From: Bacteroidales bacterium
Lineage (GTDB): Bacteria > Bacteroidota > Bacteroidia > Bacteroidales > JAAUTT01
Direction of reading: 5' to 3'
DNA length: 9,711 nt
NCBI GenBank assembly: GCA_025350365.1
Contig: JANXXY010000320.1
Coordinates: 1-9,711, forward strand
Part shown: positions 1-7,420 of the stretch, in pieces
How positions within the stretch are numbered: the stretch's first letter is position 1
How the letters are laid out: each line of letters opens with the position of its first letter
Notes under the pieces: generated by a model
What the model saw: the letters and a program-made list of their open reading frames with translations, nothing else
What the model was told of the DNA's origin: nothing
The model's database searches: none
Translations under genes and position numbers: made by a program

Positions 1-478
1 ATTTGTCATAAAAAACTTTATGAGTTTCAATATCGGAAAGTTTTACATTATATCGGTACTTGTTCTTCTGATGCTTATCCTCATCGAACGCGAAGTCTAA
101 TATGGCTATTGTATAAACCGCTTTTAACTCAAAATTCCAATCACTGCCCCGTTGGGCTTGTTCTCGTATTGGAAAAGTCGAATAATAAACAGTTCTATCT
201 TTAAAAAACTTTTGCTTGGTTTTTTGTAGCTCTACGATAAATTTCTCTCCTTTTTCATTTTCGCAATACAAATCAAAAATTGCTTTTCTATCATCTTCGC
301 TAGTGCCAAGTCTGTCACTTTTTAAATATGTCAACGTTTTAATTCGACCTTGTTCAGCTACCAAAAGCTCGTTCAAAAAGTCAAGTAACAATTCCTTACT
401 TGGCTCCTCTCCAAAAAGTCTTTTAAAGCCATAATCCGTAAACGGATTGATATATTTTTCTTTAAAATCGTCTGACAT
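1..478 (-). CDS. PD-(D/E)XK nuclease family transposase (Rpn-like), N-terminal part, cut by window edge
   Basis: The first 159 codons read on the minus strand from the ATG at 478; the rest lies left of the window. The protein opens with NPFTDYGFKRLFG, the hallmark start of the PD-(D/E)XK nuclease transposase family (PF12784, related to Rpn recombination-promoting nucleases). Catalytic-type residues are visible: D69 in IFDLYCEN, followed by E83-x-Q85 in FIVELQK, the D...ExQ version of the PD-(D/E)XK metal site. The YYSTFPIREQ segment near residue 98 is also typical. The start is fixed because an in-frame stop lies 15 nt upstream (complement of 491-493) and no other start codon intervenes. Family members are Mg-dependent DNA endonucleases linked to RecA-independent recombination. 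They are not classical insertion sequences, and no terminal inverted repeats are seen. Family assignment is secure; biological role is inferred. Confidence 0.88.
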   Translation of the reverse strand, partial: MSDDFKEKYINPFTDYGFKRLFGEEPSKELLLDFLNELLVAEQGRIKTLTYLKSDRLGTSEDDRKAIFDLYCENEKGEKFIVELQKTKQKFFKDRTVYYSTFPIREQAQRGSDWNFELKAVYTIAILDFAFDEDKHQKNKYRYNVKLSDIETHKVFYDK

Positions 479-495
479 TCTGTATCTTATTTATG

Positions 496-503
496 CAAAG
501 ATA
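496..503 (-). promoter_or_regulatory. Bacteroidota -7 box for the Rpn-like gene
   Basis: The minus strand reads TATCTTTG, a full match to the Bacteroidota -7 consensus TAnnTTTG, ending 17 nt before the ATG. The 5' leader would be only about 10 nt. No clear TTG is found at the -33 distance; the upstream region is a T/A run. The call rests on the -7 match alone. Confidence 0.55.
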
Positions 504-635
504 CTCATTTTTAACAAAAAAAAATTTAACATTGAATGCATTTTTGAAGGAAAGCATTTTAATGTGCAATATTGAGTATTTTCAATTGGCATTGTCTGGC
601 TAATCAAGCATTTTTGGCCAATAATACTAATGGTT

Positions 636-2528
636 TTACATTTTAAAATACGATATACTTTCCTTTAACCATTCTGCCTGGCTGGCTAGTTCTTCTGAAC
701 TGGTTGCTAGTTCCTCTGATGCAGCTGCATTTTGTTGTATTACCTGATTAAAATCATTAATGGCATTACCAACTTGTTCAACACCTGCATTTTGTTGATT
801 ACTGGCAGATTCTATTTCCTGAACTAAATTTGCAGTTTTTTCTATTTCAGGAATTAACTCATTTATTAATTTATCTGATTCTTCAGTAATTAATACACTA
901 TTAAGGGATATCGTTGTAATTTCGTTAGCCGCAAGTTTGCTTTTTTCAGCAAGTTTACGAACCTCAGCAGCAACAACAGCAAAACCCCTACCATGTTCCC
1001 CGGCTCTAGCAGCTTCAACCGCAGCATTTAAGGCCAATAAATTTGTTTGAAATGCAATGTCATTTATGATGCTAATTTTCCCGGCAATATCTTTTATAGA
1101 AACGATACTTTTTTTCCCTGATACACCCATCAAATCCATATTTTGCTTGGCTCTTAAAGAAATATTTTTTGTTTGAAATGCATTATCACTATTTTGTTGA
1201 ATGTTTGCTGCTATTTGTTCCATTGAGGAGGACACTTCTTCTGCAGTAGCAGCCTGTTCATTTGCTCCCTGAGATAATTGTTGTGCTCCTGAACTTATTT
1301 GCTGACTGGCAGAGGCAATTTCTACAATACTGTGCTTAATGTTCAATATTATTTCTCTTAGTTTTTCTACCATTTGTGTTAATGATATGGCCAATTCACC
1401 AATTTCATCCTTTTGGTTTATATCAATATCGGCAGTTAAATCCCCATCAGATATTCGTTTTGCAAACTCAACTCCCTTTTTTAACGAAATAGATATAGAA
1501 TTGGTAATATACGTATTGATAAGTATTATAACACCTATACTTAATAATAGGGCAATTAAAATAGCATTTCGTAAATGCTTTATTGCACCCATCATTTCAT
1601 CAACATATACTGAAACAACAACATAAGATTCTATTTCAGGTATGTATTTAAAATATTGAATTTTTTTAATGCCTTTCCAACTGTAAAATGTTTTTCCGCT
1701 TTCCGATTTAGACGATATTATTTGTTGAAAAAATTCATCATTTTTAAATAATTGTCCTTCATTTTTTGGGTGGATTATAAATTTCCCTTCTTTATTGACA
1801 ATAAAAGGATATCCCGATTTAAAATATTTCTTACTATTAAAAACTGTTTTTAAGCTCTTTAAATCTTTTTCCGGTACCCCAACGAATATCATTCCAATTA
1901 AATTACCTGAAATTTTAAAAGGTTTATATGCAGTTAAATACCAATCGTTTACAACAAAAGCTCGACCAGTAAACCCTTCTCCCTTCTCAATCGCTTTTAC
2001 CACCGGCGAGGAATCGGGGATATAGGTGCCAACCGCCCGGTCGCCATTTGCCTTAATAACGGTGGTTGCTATACGCAAAAAACCCCCATCAATCTTTTGA
2101 AATATAGTGGCTTTAGCATGTGTTAATTCAGTTATTTTATCAACAATTTCTGTAGAGTTGTATAAGGGTTTATTGTCTATTAGAATGGAAGGAAGCAAGA
2201 GATTCTTTGTATCCTGTGTAATTTGATTCTTTGCTTCTACAGTGATACTTTTATCATTTTTTATTGAAATTTCACCTTTGTTATTGAAAATTTCTAATGC
2301 AATCTTAATAGATATTTCTATTTGTGTTTGCCTTTCATTGATTTGTAATTGAATTAATTTTTTCAAGTCGCCTACCTGTTCGTACATACGCGCATCCGTA
2401 TCTTCAATAATTTTATTACTTTGGCTATTATATATATATGCTCCTAATAAAGTTAATATTATTACAATAGAAAACCCCAGAAAAAGGTTAAGCCTAACTC
2501 CAATCTTGATATCATTTATTTTTTTCAT
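636..2528 (-). CDS. Methyl-accepting chemotaxis protein with periplasmic Cache-type sensor
   Basis: This is a 630-residue transmembrane chemoreceptor that would sense a periplasmic ligand and control a CheA/CheW kinase complex. A short cytoplasmic N-terminus precedes TM1 (about 14-33). A periplasmic region of about 285 residues follows (34-320), resembling the Cache_3/Cache_2 fusion (IATTVIKANGDRAVGTYI, GRAFVVNDWYLTAYKPF, then a second Cache lobe with YPFIVNKEGKFIIHP near 240-253). TM2 is at about 321-342, HAMP at about 343-395 (DEIGELA), then the signalling coiled coil. The hairpin tip is canonical: IAFQTNLLALNAAVEAARAG (491-510) followed by GFAVVAAEVRKLAEKS. Methylation-type helices are seen near 421-443 and 597-617. 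The C-terminus ends in ISYFKM without a CheR-tethering pentapeptide. ATG at 2528 has no Shine-Dalgarno; TATCTTTA at 2544-2551 (minus) is a one-mismatch -7 box. No che gene is adjacent. The ligand cannot be predicted. Confidence 0.95.
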   Translation of the reverse strand: MKKINDIKIGVRLNLFLGFSIVIILTLLGAYIYNSQSNKIIEDTDARMYEQVGDLKKLIQLQINERQTQIEISIKIALEIFNNKGEISIKNDKSITVEAKNQITQDTKNLLLPSILIDNKPLYNSTEIVDKITELTHAKATIFQKIDGGFLRIATTVIKANGDRAVGTYIPDSSPVVKAIEKGEGFTGRAFVVNDWYLTAYKPFKISGNLIGMIFVGVPEKDLKSLKTVFNSKKYFKSGYPFIVNKEGKFIIHPKNEGQLFKNDEFFQQIISSKSESGKTFYSWKGIKKIQYFKYIPEIESYVVVSVYVDEMMGAIKHLRNAILIALLLSIGVIILINTYITNSISISLKKGVEFAKRISDGDLTADIDINQKDEIGELAISLTQMVEKLREIILNIKHSIVEIASASQQISSGAQQLSQGANEQAATAEEVSSSMEQIAANIQQNSDNAFQTKNISLRAKQNMDLMGVSGKKSIVSIKDIAGKISIINDIAFQTNLLALNAAVEAARAGEHGRGFAVVAAEVRKLAEKSKLAANEITTISLNSVLITEESDKLINELIPEIEKTANLVQEIESASNQQNAGVEQVGNAINDFNQVIQQNAAASEELATSSEELASQAEWLKESISYFKM

Positions 2529-2665
2529 AAATCATTGCTTTATTAAAGATAACAATTATTTATGAAAGTGGCGTAATTATTAAAATAACTACTGTAAAAG
2601 TAAGATCAGTTAAATACCCGGGAGAGAATTAAGCAGATTCTAATGATTTAGATTAAATTTTTTAA

Positions 2666-2689
2666 TTGGATTTGGATTTGCGTTTGCGT
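2666..2689. repeat. Short tandem hexamers (TTGGAT x2, TTGCGT x2)
   Basis: Four consecutive hexamers run without gaps: TTGGAT, TTGGAT, TTGCGT, TTGCGT, so a TTG recurs every 6 bp. This is seen directly. It lies between the chemoreceptor start and the small-RNA candidate. It may be a slippage product; no function is claimed. Confidence 0.6.
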
Positions 2690-2738
2690 TTTCAATCTTT
2701 TTAAAAGAAAGTATTGCTTCAGATTTGCACGTTAAATT

Positions 2739-2768
2739 AAAAAAGGCAATCTCGTGAGAAATTGCCTT
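2739..2768 (-). terminator. Intrinsic terminator of the minus-strand small RNA
   Basis: Perfect 8-bp inverted repeat: AAGGCAAT (2743-2750) with ATTGCCTT (2761-2768), loop of 10 nt. Read on the minus strand the stem runs into six T residues (complement of 2739-2744). On the plus strand the stem is followed by AAATAC, so it is directional toward the minus strand. Confidence 0.7.
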
Positions 2769-2822
2769 AAATACTAACTAACTACTAACAAAACTAAACT
2801 ACCCTATTCAAAAACTGTTACT
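2739..2822 (-). ncRNA. Candidate small RNA of about 84 nt (unnamed)
   Basis: On the minus strand a -7 box (TACCTTTG, 2828-2835) is followed by a transcript-sized segment that ends in a hairpin and T-run at 2739-2768. The first 53 nt (2822 down to 2770) contain a single C and are rich in TTAG/GTTAG units, so that part should be largely unstructured. No ORF of useful length fits. The unit sits between divergent genes and is too far (about 210 nt) from the chemoreceptor ATG to be simply its leader, because the hairpin would terminate it first. It could instead be an attenuated leader of the chemoreceptor gene. I do not recognise a named family. The 5' end is inferred from box position, not known. 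Confidence 0.5.
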
Positions 2823-2827
2823 TAAAA

Positions 2828-2835
2828 CAAAGGTA
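2828..2835 (-). promoter_or_regulatory. -7 box of the small-RNA candidate
   Basis: Minus strand TACCTTTG, an exact TAnnTTTG match, about 60 nt ahead of the terminator stem. No matching -33 TTG is found. The same octamer occurs in the opposite orientation in front of the response regulator, 115 nt away. Confidence 0.5.
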
Positions 2836-2921
2836 AGCCACCATTGAGAGTATGTGTTATATAATTATAGAAATAAGTTGCAATATTCACACATTTCAAT
2901 GATGCGAATAAGGAGTTAAGG

Positions 2922-2957
2922 ATTCCCATTTTCCTCCAATATTTCCATTTACCTTTG
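2922..2957 (+). promoter_or_regulatory. Promoter of the two-component operon with ATTCCC element
   Basis: A -7 box TACCTTTG lies at 2950-2957, 14 nt before the GTG start, so the leader would be under 10 nt. Instead of a -33 TTG there is ATTCCC at 2922-2927, 22 nt upstream of the box. The same hexamer at the same distance precedes the barrel and PepSY-like genes, suggesting an activator site, probably autoregulatory. A near-repeat, CCATTTTCC (2926-2934) and CCATTTACC (2945-2953), also lies within this promoter. Confidence 0.6.
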
Positions 2958-2971
2958 GTTAAAAAAGTCAG

Positions 2972-3655
2972 GTGAAAATATTAGTTGTAGAAGATGAAAA
3001 GAACCTTCGGGAAACCATTGTTTCGTTTCTGGAAGAAGAAGGTTTTTTTTGTGACCATGCAGAGAACATTCGTTTTGGTTCTCAAAAGTTGGATTTGTAC
3101 CATTACGATTGCTTGCTTGTTGATATTGGTTTACCAGATGGTAATGGGCTTACCCTAATAAAAGAGTTGAAAAAGCTTCATACGGATACCGGCATCATCA
3201 TTATCTCGGCAAAGAACTCTCTGGATGATAAAATATCCGGCTTAGACCTCGGAGCTGATGACTATATTACCAAGCCTTTTCACCTTACAGAACTGAGCTC
3301 ACGGATTAAGGCCTTGTTAAGACGAAGAAAATTTGAAGGTAAAAAGGAAGTTACTTTTGACAACATTCAAATTATCCCCGAAAACAGGCAGGTCCAGATT
3401 GATGGAGAACAGTTGCCTCTCACAAAAAAGGAATTTGATTTATTGATATATTTTGTAGCTAATCCCCTGCGTGTGCTTACAAAAGAGGCTATTGCAGAAC
3501 ATTTATGGGGAGATTTTGCAGATTCAGCCGATTCACTCGATTTTGTTTATTCGCATATTAAAAACCTGCGACGTAAATTAGTTGAGAAAACCGGGAAAGA
3601 TTATTTTCGTAACGTTTACGGCACAGGTTACAAATTTACAGGAGAACCTTTATGA
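2972..3655 (+). CDS. OmpR/PhoB-family response regulator
   Basis: This is a 227-residue DNA-binding response regulator, the normal length for the family. Receiver domain 1-118: acidic pocket E7/D8, phosphoacceptor D51 in LLVDIGLPDG, conserved S79 in IIIISAK, Y98 and K101 in DDYITKPF. A winged-helix domain follows (about 126-223) with LTKKEFDLL at 150-158, the recognition-helix region around YSHIKNLRRKL and the wing RNVYGTGYKF. The start is GTG: an in-frame TAA at 2960-2962 rules out anything further upstream, and IVVEDE-type residues begin immediately. The stop overlaps the next gene's ATG (ATGA), so it is co-translated with the kinase at 3652. Likely targets are its own promoter and those of the two downstream genes, inferred from the shared ATTCCC element. 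The regulated signal is unknown. Confidence 0.95.
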   Translation: MKILVVEDEKNLRETIVSFLEEEGFFCDHAENIRFGSQKLDLYHYDCLLVDIGLPDGNGLTLIKELKKLHTDTGIIIISAKNSLDDKISGLDLGADDYITKPFHLTELSSRIKALLRRRKFEGKKEVTFDNIQIIPENRQVQIDGEQLPLTKKEFDLLIYFVANPLRVLTKEAIAEHLWGDFADSADSLDFVYSHIKNLRRKLVEKTGKDYFRNVYGTGYKFTGEPL

Positions 3656-4911
3656 AACTTCAACACAAAATCAACATCAGGTTCCTGGCCATCACCATCC
3701 TTGTTTTCTCAATTGCCGGATTTCTGTTTTACAGTATACTTGGCAGGGTTGTTCATCAGAATATCGATGAAATGCTACAATCACGAAAAGAAATTTTAAT
3801 AAGATACCTAACAAACCATCAACTACAAGATTCTGTCTATCAATCTCCCGATAATGCATTTGTAATACAACAATATCAGGGACAGAATTTATTTCAATAT
3901 AACGATACCCTTATTTACACGAAAACCGACAAAGAGATTATCCCTTTTCGTAAGCTAAGTTTTTCCATAACAATCAACGGAAAAACATATAAAATTGTTT
4001 TGGTTCAATCTCTACTGGAATCGGATGACCTTATTGAAGTTGTCTTTTATTTTATGCTGGCGCTTTTCGTTATCTTATTTGTAGTGCTTTTTGCTTTAAA
4101 CTATAGTCTTTCGTTTTCTATTTGGAAACCGTTTTATAACATGCTGAATACACTAAAAGCATTTAAAATTGGTAAAACTCAAGAAACTCATTTCCCAAAA
4201 ACCGGAACTTTTGAATTTGATATTCTAAATGAAACACTTAATGGGTTAACACAAAAATTACACACTGATTTTATTAATCTTAAAGAATTTACGGAAAATG
4301 CTTCTCACGAGATTCAAACACCACTGGCAATCATCAAATCGAAGTTGGAAATGTCACTTCACGACCCATTATTGCCCGAAAAGCACAGAAATTATATTCA
4401 TAGTGCTTATGAATCGGCTATTCGTCTCTCTAAACTTAATGAAGCATTGCTATTACTCTCAAAAATTGAAAACCGGCAATTTGTCGAGGAAACCAATATT
4501 GATCTTACCTTGCTTGTCAAAGAGAAGTTAAATCAAATAGAAGAACTTGTTGAGCTCAAAAATATCAAAGTATCTCTTGATGTGAATACTTCTTTTGAGA
4601 TTAAAATGAATCCGTATCTTGCTGAAATTCTTATTAATAATCTGCTTGGAAATGCGTTAAAGCACAATATCAGAAATGGAGAAATACGGATATCAGCAGA
4701 ACGACACTTGCTCACCTTTTCAAACACCGGAAAGCCATTGACCATAGAACCCGAAAAGCTCTTTAAACGCTTTGTAAAGCAAAGTGCAAGTGCAGAATCC
4801 ACTGGACTAGGCTTGGCAATTGCTTTTGAAATAAGCTCTATCTACCACCTTAGCCTGCAATACAAATATCAAAACGGGTATCATACCCTCTCATTATTCG
4901 AAAATTTATAA
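3652..4911 (+). CDS. Membrane sensor histidine kinase, partner of the upstream regulator
   Basis: This 419-residue inner-membrane kinase should phosphorylate the preceding response regulator. TM1 (about 9-30) and TM2 (about 130-152) enclose a periplasmic sensor of about 100 residues with no recognised fold. No clear HAMP is seen; a linker of about 50 residues leads to HisKA. The phospho-acceptor is H219 in FTENASHEIQTPLAII. The ATPase has an N box (NNLLGNALKHN, 329-339), then FSNTGKPL where a DxGxG G1 box is expected, an F box (LFKRFVK), and a clear G2 box STGLGLAI (383-390). The SNTG form of G1 occurs in Bacteroidota kinases, so the enzyme is probably active. Translation is coupled to the regulator by a 4-nt overlap, and an AGGAG (3640-3644) sits 7 nt ahead of the ATG, a rare clear Shine-Dalgarno here. 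Confidence 0.94.
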   Translation: MKLQHKINIRFLAITILVFSIAGFLFYSILGRVVHQNIDEMLQSRKEILIRYLTNHQLQDSVYQSPDNAFVIQQYQGQNLFQYNDTLIYTKTDKEIIPFRKLSFSITINGKTYKIVLVQSLLESDDLIEVVFYFMLALFVILFVVLFALNYSLSFSIWKPFYNMLNTLKAFKIGKTQETHFPKTGTFEFDILNETLNGLTQKLHTDFINLKEFTENASHEIQTPLAIIKSKLEMSLHDPLLPEKHRNYIHSAYESAIRLSKLNEALLLLSKIENRQFVEETNIDLTLLVKEKLNQIEELVELKNIKVSLDVNTSFEIKMNPYLAEILINNLLGNALKHNIRNGEIRISAERHLLTFSNTGKPLTIEPEKLFKRFVKQSASAESTGLGLAIAFEISSIYHLSLQYKYQNGYHTLSLFENL

Positions 4912-4927
4912 TATTACACCTAATTAT

Positions 4928-4962
4928 ATTCCCTTTTTCTACAAAGTTGCAGTTTAAATTTG
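4928..4962 (+). promoter_or_regulatory. Promoter of the outer-membrane barrel gene with ATTCCC element
   Basis: -7 box TAAATTTG (4955-4962), 28 nt before the ATG. ATTCCC lies at 4928-4933, 21 nt upstream of the box, followed by CTAC at 4939. TTGCAG is directly repeated at 4947-4952 and 4960-4965 (13-bp period), the second copy overlapping the box. This suggests the gene has its own regulated promoter in addition to read-through from the kinase gene 79 nt upstream. Confidence 0.6.
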
Positions 4963-4990
4963 CAGGAAATTTATTAAAACAGAATACACT

Positions 4991-7420
4991 ATGTCATTTT
5001 TGAAAAATTCTATTGTTGTTTGCATTTTTGTCCTAACGTGTACCTTAAACCTGTTTGCTCAAAAAAATGGTGTGGGAAGCATCTCTGGTTCAATTATCGA
5101 AACTGCCACCGAAAAACCACTTGAATTTGCTAATGTCATCATTAAAAATCAGCAGGACACAACATTAGTGCAAGGAATTGTAACCGGGAGAAATGGAGAA
5201 TTTGCTTTTGAAAACTTACCTTATGGTGAATATAAAATAAGTTATAGTTTTATTGGGTTCGAAAAGATGCAGACCTCAATTCAAAAGTTAGATTCCAAAA
5301 AGAACAAAATTGTTCTCGGTCAATTATATCTCTCCGAGACAAGTAAAAAACTAGGCGAAGTTGAAGTAACCGCACGTAAATCGACTTTTGTGAATTCCAT
5401 CGACCGTAAGACATTTAATGTTGGGGAAGACCTGATGAGCAAAACAGGCTCAGTGAGTGAACTTCTGCAAAATGTACCTTCTGTTCAGGTTGATATTGAC
5501 GGTAACGTAAGTTTAAGAGGATCAGACAATGTAATGATCCTTATCAACGGAAAACCTTCGGCCTTGATGGGTGCCAATAGAGCTGCAGTGCTGCAACAAA
5601 TGCCTGCCAACTCTATCGACAAAATCGAAATTATTACAAACCCTTCCGCAAAGTACAAACCTGATGGCACTTCAGGAATTATCAATATAGTGCTTAAAAA
5701 GAATAAAAGTCTGGGACTAAACGGATCAGTTTCGGCAAATGCGGGAAATGATGAGCGTTACAATGGTAACGTCATGATAAATTATAACCCGGGCAAATTA
5801 AATATTTACGGAAGCTACAGTATCCGGCAAGACGACCGATTAAGATATACCACCGATTTTCGTAGGCGCACCAAACTCAATACCGATAGTGTTACCTATT
5901 CAAACCTTAATTCCAGCGACCATGCCCGGCCTATTTCGAATATCCTGCACACAGGTGCCGATTACAAATTCAACGACCATAACAGAATTGGGATTTCCGG
6001 CAATTATAACTATCGCAGTTTTACACGTAACTCAACCGATTTAAATACTAACCAAAATTCAGACCTGACAATTAGCAAGGATTACGACCGTTTACGCTAC
6101 GACCCTGAATTTGAAAAAGATTTAGAAATGACGGCAAACATTCAGCATACATTTGCCAAAGAAGGCCACGAACTCACTCTTGATTATACCGCATCTCAAT
6201 CCCGCGAAGTCGAAGACAACCATTACAATAATATTTATCATATCCCGGAAACTATCTCTACTTACGATAATACGCTGATCAAACAAGGCGGTGACGAATC
6301 GCAACTTTCTTTAGAATACGTAAACCCAATATCAGTAGATAAAAAATTTGAAGCCGGCTATATTCTTGAAACCCGAAAGAACGATATGGATTTTTTTGGC
6401 GAATCACTTAATTCTCAATCTGGCATTTGGGAGAAAGATGCAGAAAAGTCCAATCGTTTTATTTATAAGGAAAACATACATGTGCTTTACGCCACTTATG
6501 AACAGGACATGGGCAAACTTGGTTTTCTTGGGGGTTTAAGAACGGAACAGGCAGTTGTAAATTCCAACCAGGTTACAAATGATTCTGTTATTAAAAACCA
6601 ATATTTTCGGCTTTACCCATCTTTGCATCTTTCATACAAAATAACTGATATACACCAATTACAGCTAAATTACAGCCACAGGATACGTCGGCCTGAAGGA
6701 GATGAAATGAATCCCTTCCCTGAATATCAGGACCCTTATAATCTTCGTGTTGGAAATCCCCGCCTTAAACCTGCTGATATTCATTCTGTAGAATTTGGGT
6801 ATCAGTTTAAAAAGAAAAGCACCACTTTTCTTACAACCATCTATTATCGTTATACATATAACAGCATGACTGATATTACAAGGTACATCAATGATTCCGT
6901 AAAACTTACTACCAGAGAAAACCTTTCGAAAAGCACGTCGGCTGGTATAGAACTGGTTTTATCTACCAGTATTGGAAATATAGCAAATGTCAACTTAAGC
7001 ACCAATACATATTACAATACCATCGATGCATCCAGCCTTGGTTATGGCAACAACAAATCAACCGTTGCCTGGAGTGCTAATCTTAGTACCGGAATAAACA
7101 TCACCAAAAGTACGGTTTTACAACTTACTTCCGCTTATCTTGCCGAGAGACTTACGCCTCAGGGGAAACAGCTACCAACATTCGTATTTAATACCGGGTT
7201 TAAGCAGGAATTCCTGAAAAAGAAGGCAGCCTTTATTATTACAGTTTCAGATGTATTTAATTCAATGAGAAACAGAACTATCATAGACACACCTGAGTTG
7301 TACGAAAAAATAACAAGAAAACGCAGTGCCCGTCTCATCTATGCCGGGTTGACCTATACTTTTGGAAATCAGAAAAAAACTGACAAAAACAATTCATTGA
7401 AATATGACAATCAGCTATAA
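4991..7420 (+). CDS. Outer-membrane beta-barrel receptor, TonB-dependent-receptor-like (OMP_b-brl_3 type)
   Basis: This 809-residue protein of the Bacteroidota outer membrane is probably a transporter or receptor of unknown substrate. Signal peptide 1-23 ends in LFA|QK. A carboxypeptidase-regulatory-like beta-sandwich follows (about 30-115: GSISGSIIETATEKPLEFAN, FENLPYGEYKISYSFIGF). LGEVEVTARK (121-130) resembles a TonB-box/plug entry. The plug (about 140-235) carries LLQNVPSVQVDIDGNVSLRG, VMILINGKPS and SIDKIEIITNPSAKYKPDGT, ending GIINIVLKK. The rest (about 240-797) is alternating beta-strand sequence typical of the outer membrane beta-barrel family PF14905, with the last strand ARLIYAGLTYTFG and a polar 16-residue tail. 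This is not a SusC: it is shorter than usual SusC proteins and no SusD follows. Its place between a two-component pair and a PepSY-like gene suggests envelope stress or small-ligand/metal response, which is inference. Confidence 0.9.
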   Translation: MSFLKNSIVVCIFVLTCTLNLFAQKNGVGSISGSIIETATEKPLEFANVIIKNQQDTTLVQGIVTGRNGEFAFENLPYGEYKISYSFIGFEKMQTSIQKLDSKKNKIVLGQLYLSETSKKLGEVEVTARKSTFVNSIDRKTFNVGEDLMSKTGSVSELLQNVPSVQVDIDGNVSLRGSDNVMILINGKPSALMGANRAAVLQQMPANSIDKIEIITNPSAKYKPDGTSGIINIVLKKNKSLGLNGSVSANAGNDERYNGNVMINYNPGKLNIYGSYSIRQDDRLRYTTDFRRRTKLNTDSVTYSNLNSSDHARPISNILHTGADYKFNDHNRIGISGNYNYRSFTRNSTDLNTNQNSDLTISKDYDRLRYDPEFEKDLEMTANIQHTFAKEGHELTLDYTASQSREVEDNHYNNIYHIPETISTYDNTLIKQGGDESQLSLEYVNPISVDKKFEAGYILETRKNDMDFFGESLNSQSGIWEKDAEKSNRFIYKENIHVLYATYEQDMGKLGFLGGLRTEQAVVNSNQVTNDSVIKNQYFRLYPSLHLSYKITDIHQLQLNYSHRIRRPEGDEMNPFPEYQDPYNLRVGNPRLKPADIHSVEFGYQFKKKSTTFLTTIYYRYTYNSMTDITRYINDSVKLTTRENLSKSTSAGIELVLSTSIGNIANVNLSTNTYYNTIDASSLGYGNNKSTVAWSANLSTGINITKSTVLQLTSAYLAERLTPQGKQLPTFVFNTGFKQEFLKKKAAFIITVSDVFNSMRNRTIIDTPELYEKITRKRSARLIYAGLTYTFGNQKKTDKNNSLKYDNQL

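Larger units (their letters stand above)
2529..2971. other. Intergenic region without protein gene
   Basis: About 440 nt separate the divergently transcribed chemoreceptor and response-regulator genes. I see no convincing ORF on either strand. The contents are: a possible weak chemoreceptor promoter near 2544-2551 (minus), a short hexamer repeat at 2666-2689, a minus-strand small-RNA candidate at about 2739-2822 with its promoter at 2828-2835, and the response-regulator promoter at 2922-2957. The remainder is plain AT-rich sequence. Confidence 0.7.

Noticed and set aside
216..434. 72-residue plus-strand ORF
   Set aside because: It is antisense to the Rpn-like gene, whose frame carries the conserved motifs.
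538..616. GCATTTT words recurring between the Rpn-like and chemoreceptor genes
   Set aside because: Irregularly spaced short AT-rich words are expected by chance here; there is no CRISPR-like or tandem structure.
585..622. ATTGGC/GCCAAT inverted repeat after the chemoreceptor stop codon
   Set aside because: The loop is 26 nt and no T-run follows on the minus strand, so it does not qualify as an intrinsic terminator.
1339..2025. Plus-strand ORFs (95 and 76 residues) antisense to the chemoreceptor
   Set aside because: They overlap well-supported coding sequence of the chemoreceptor and show no family signature.
4533..4802. 89-residue minus-strand ORF inside the kinase gene
   Set aside because: It lies wholly antisense to the ATPase domain and has no recognisable motif. 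It is a shadow of the kinase reading frame.
4907..4928. TATAAT/ATTATA inverted repeat followed by a T-rich stretch after the kinase gene
   Set aside because: Only six A-T pairs with a 10-nt loop; too weak to call a terminator. The ATTCCC promoter element overlaps its end.
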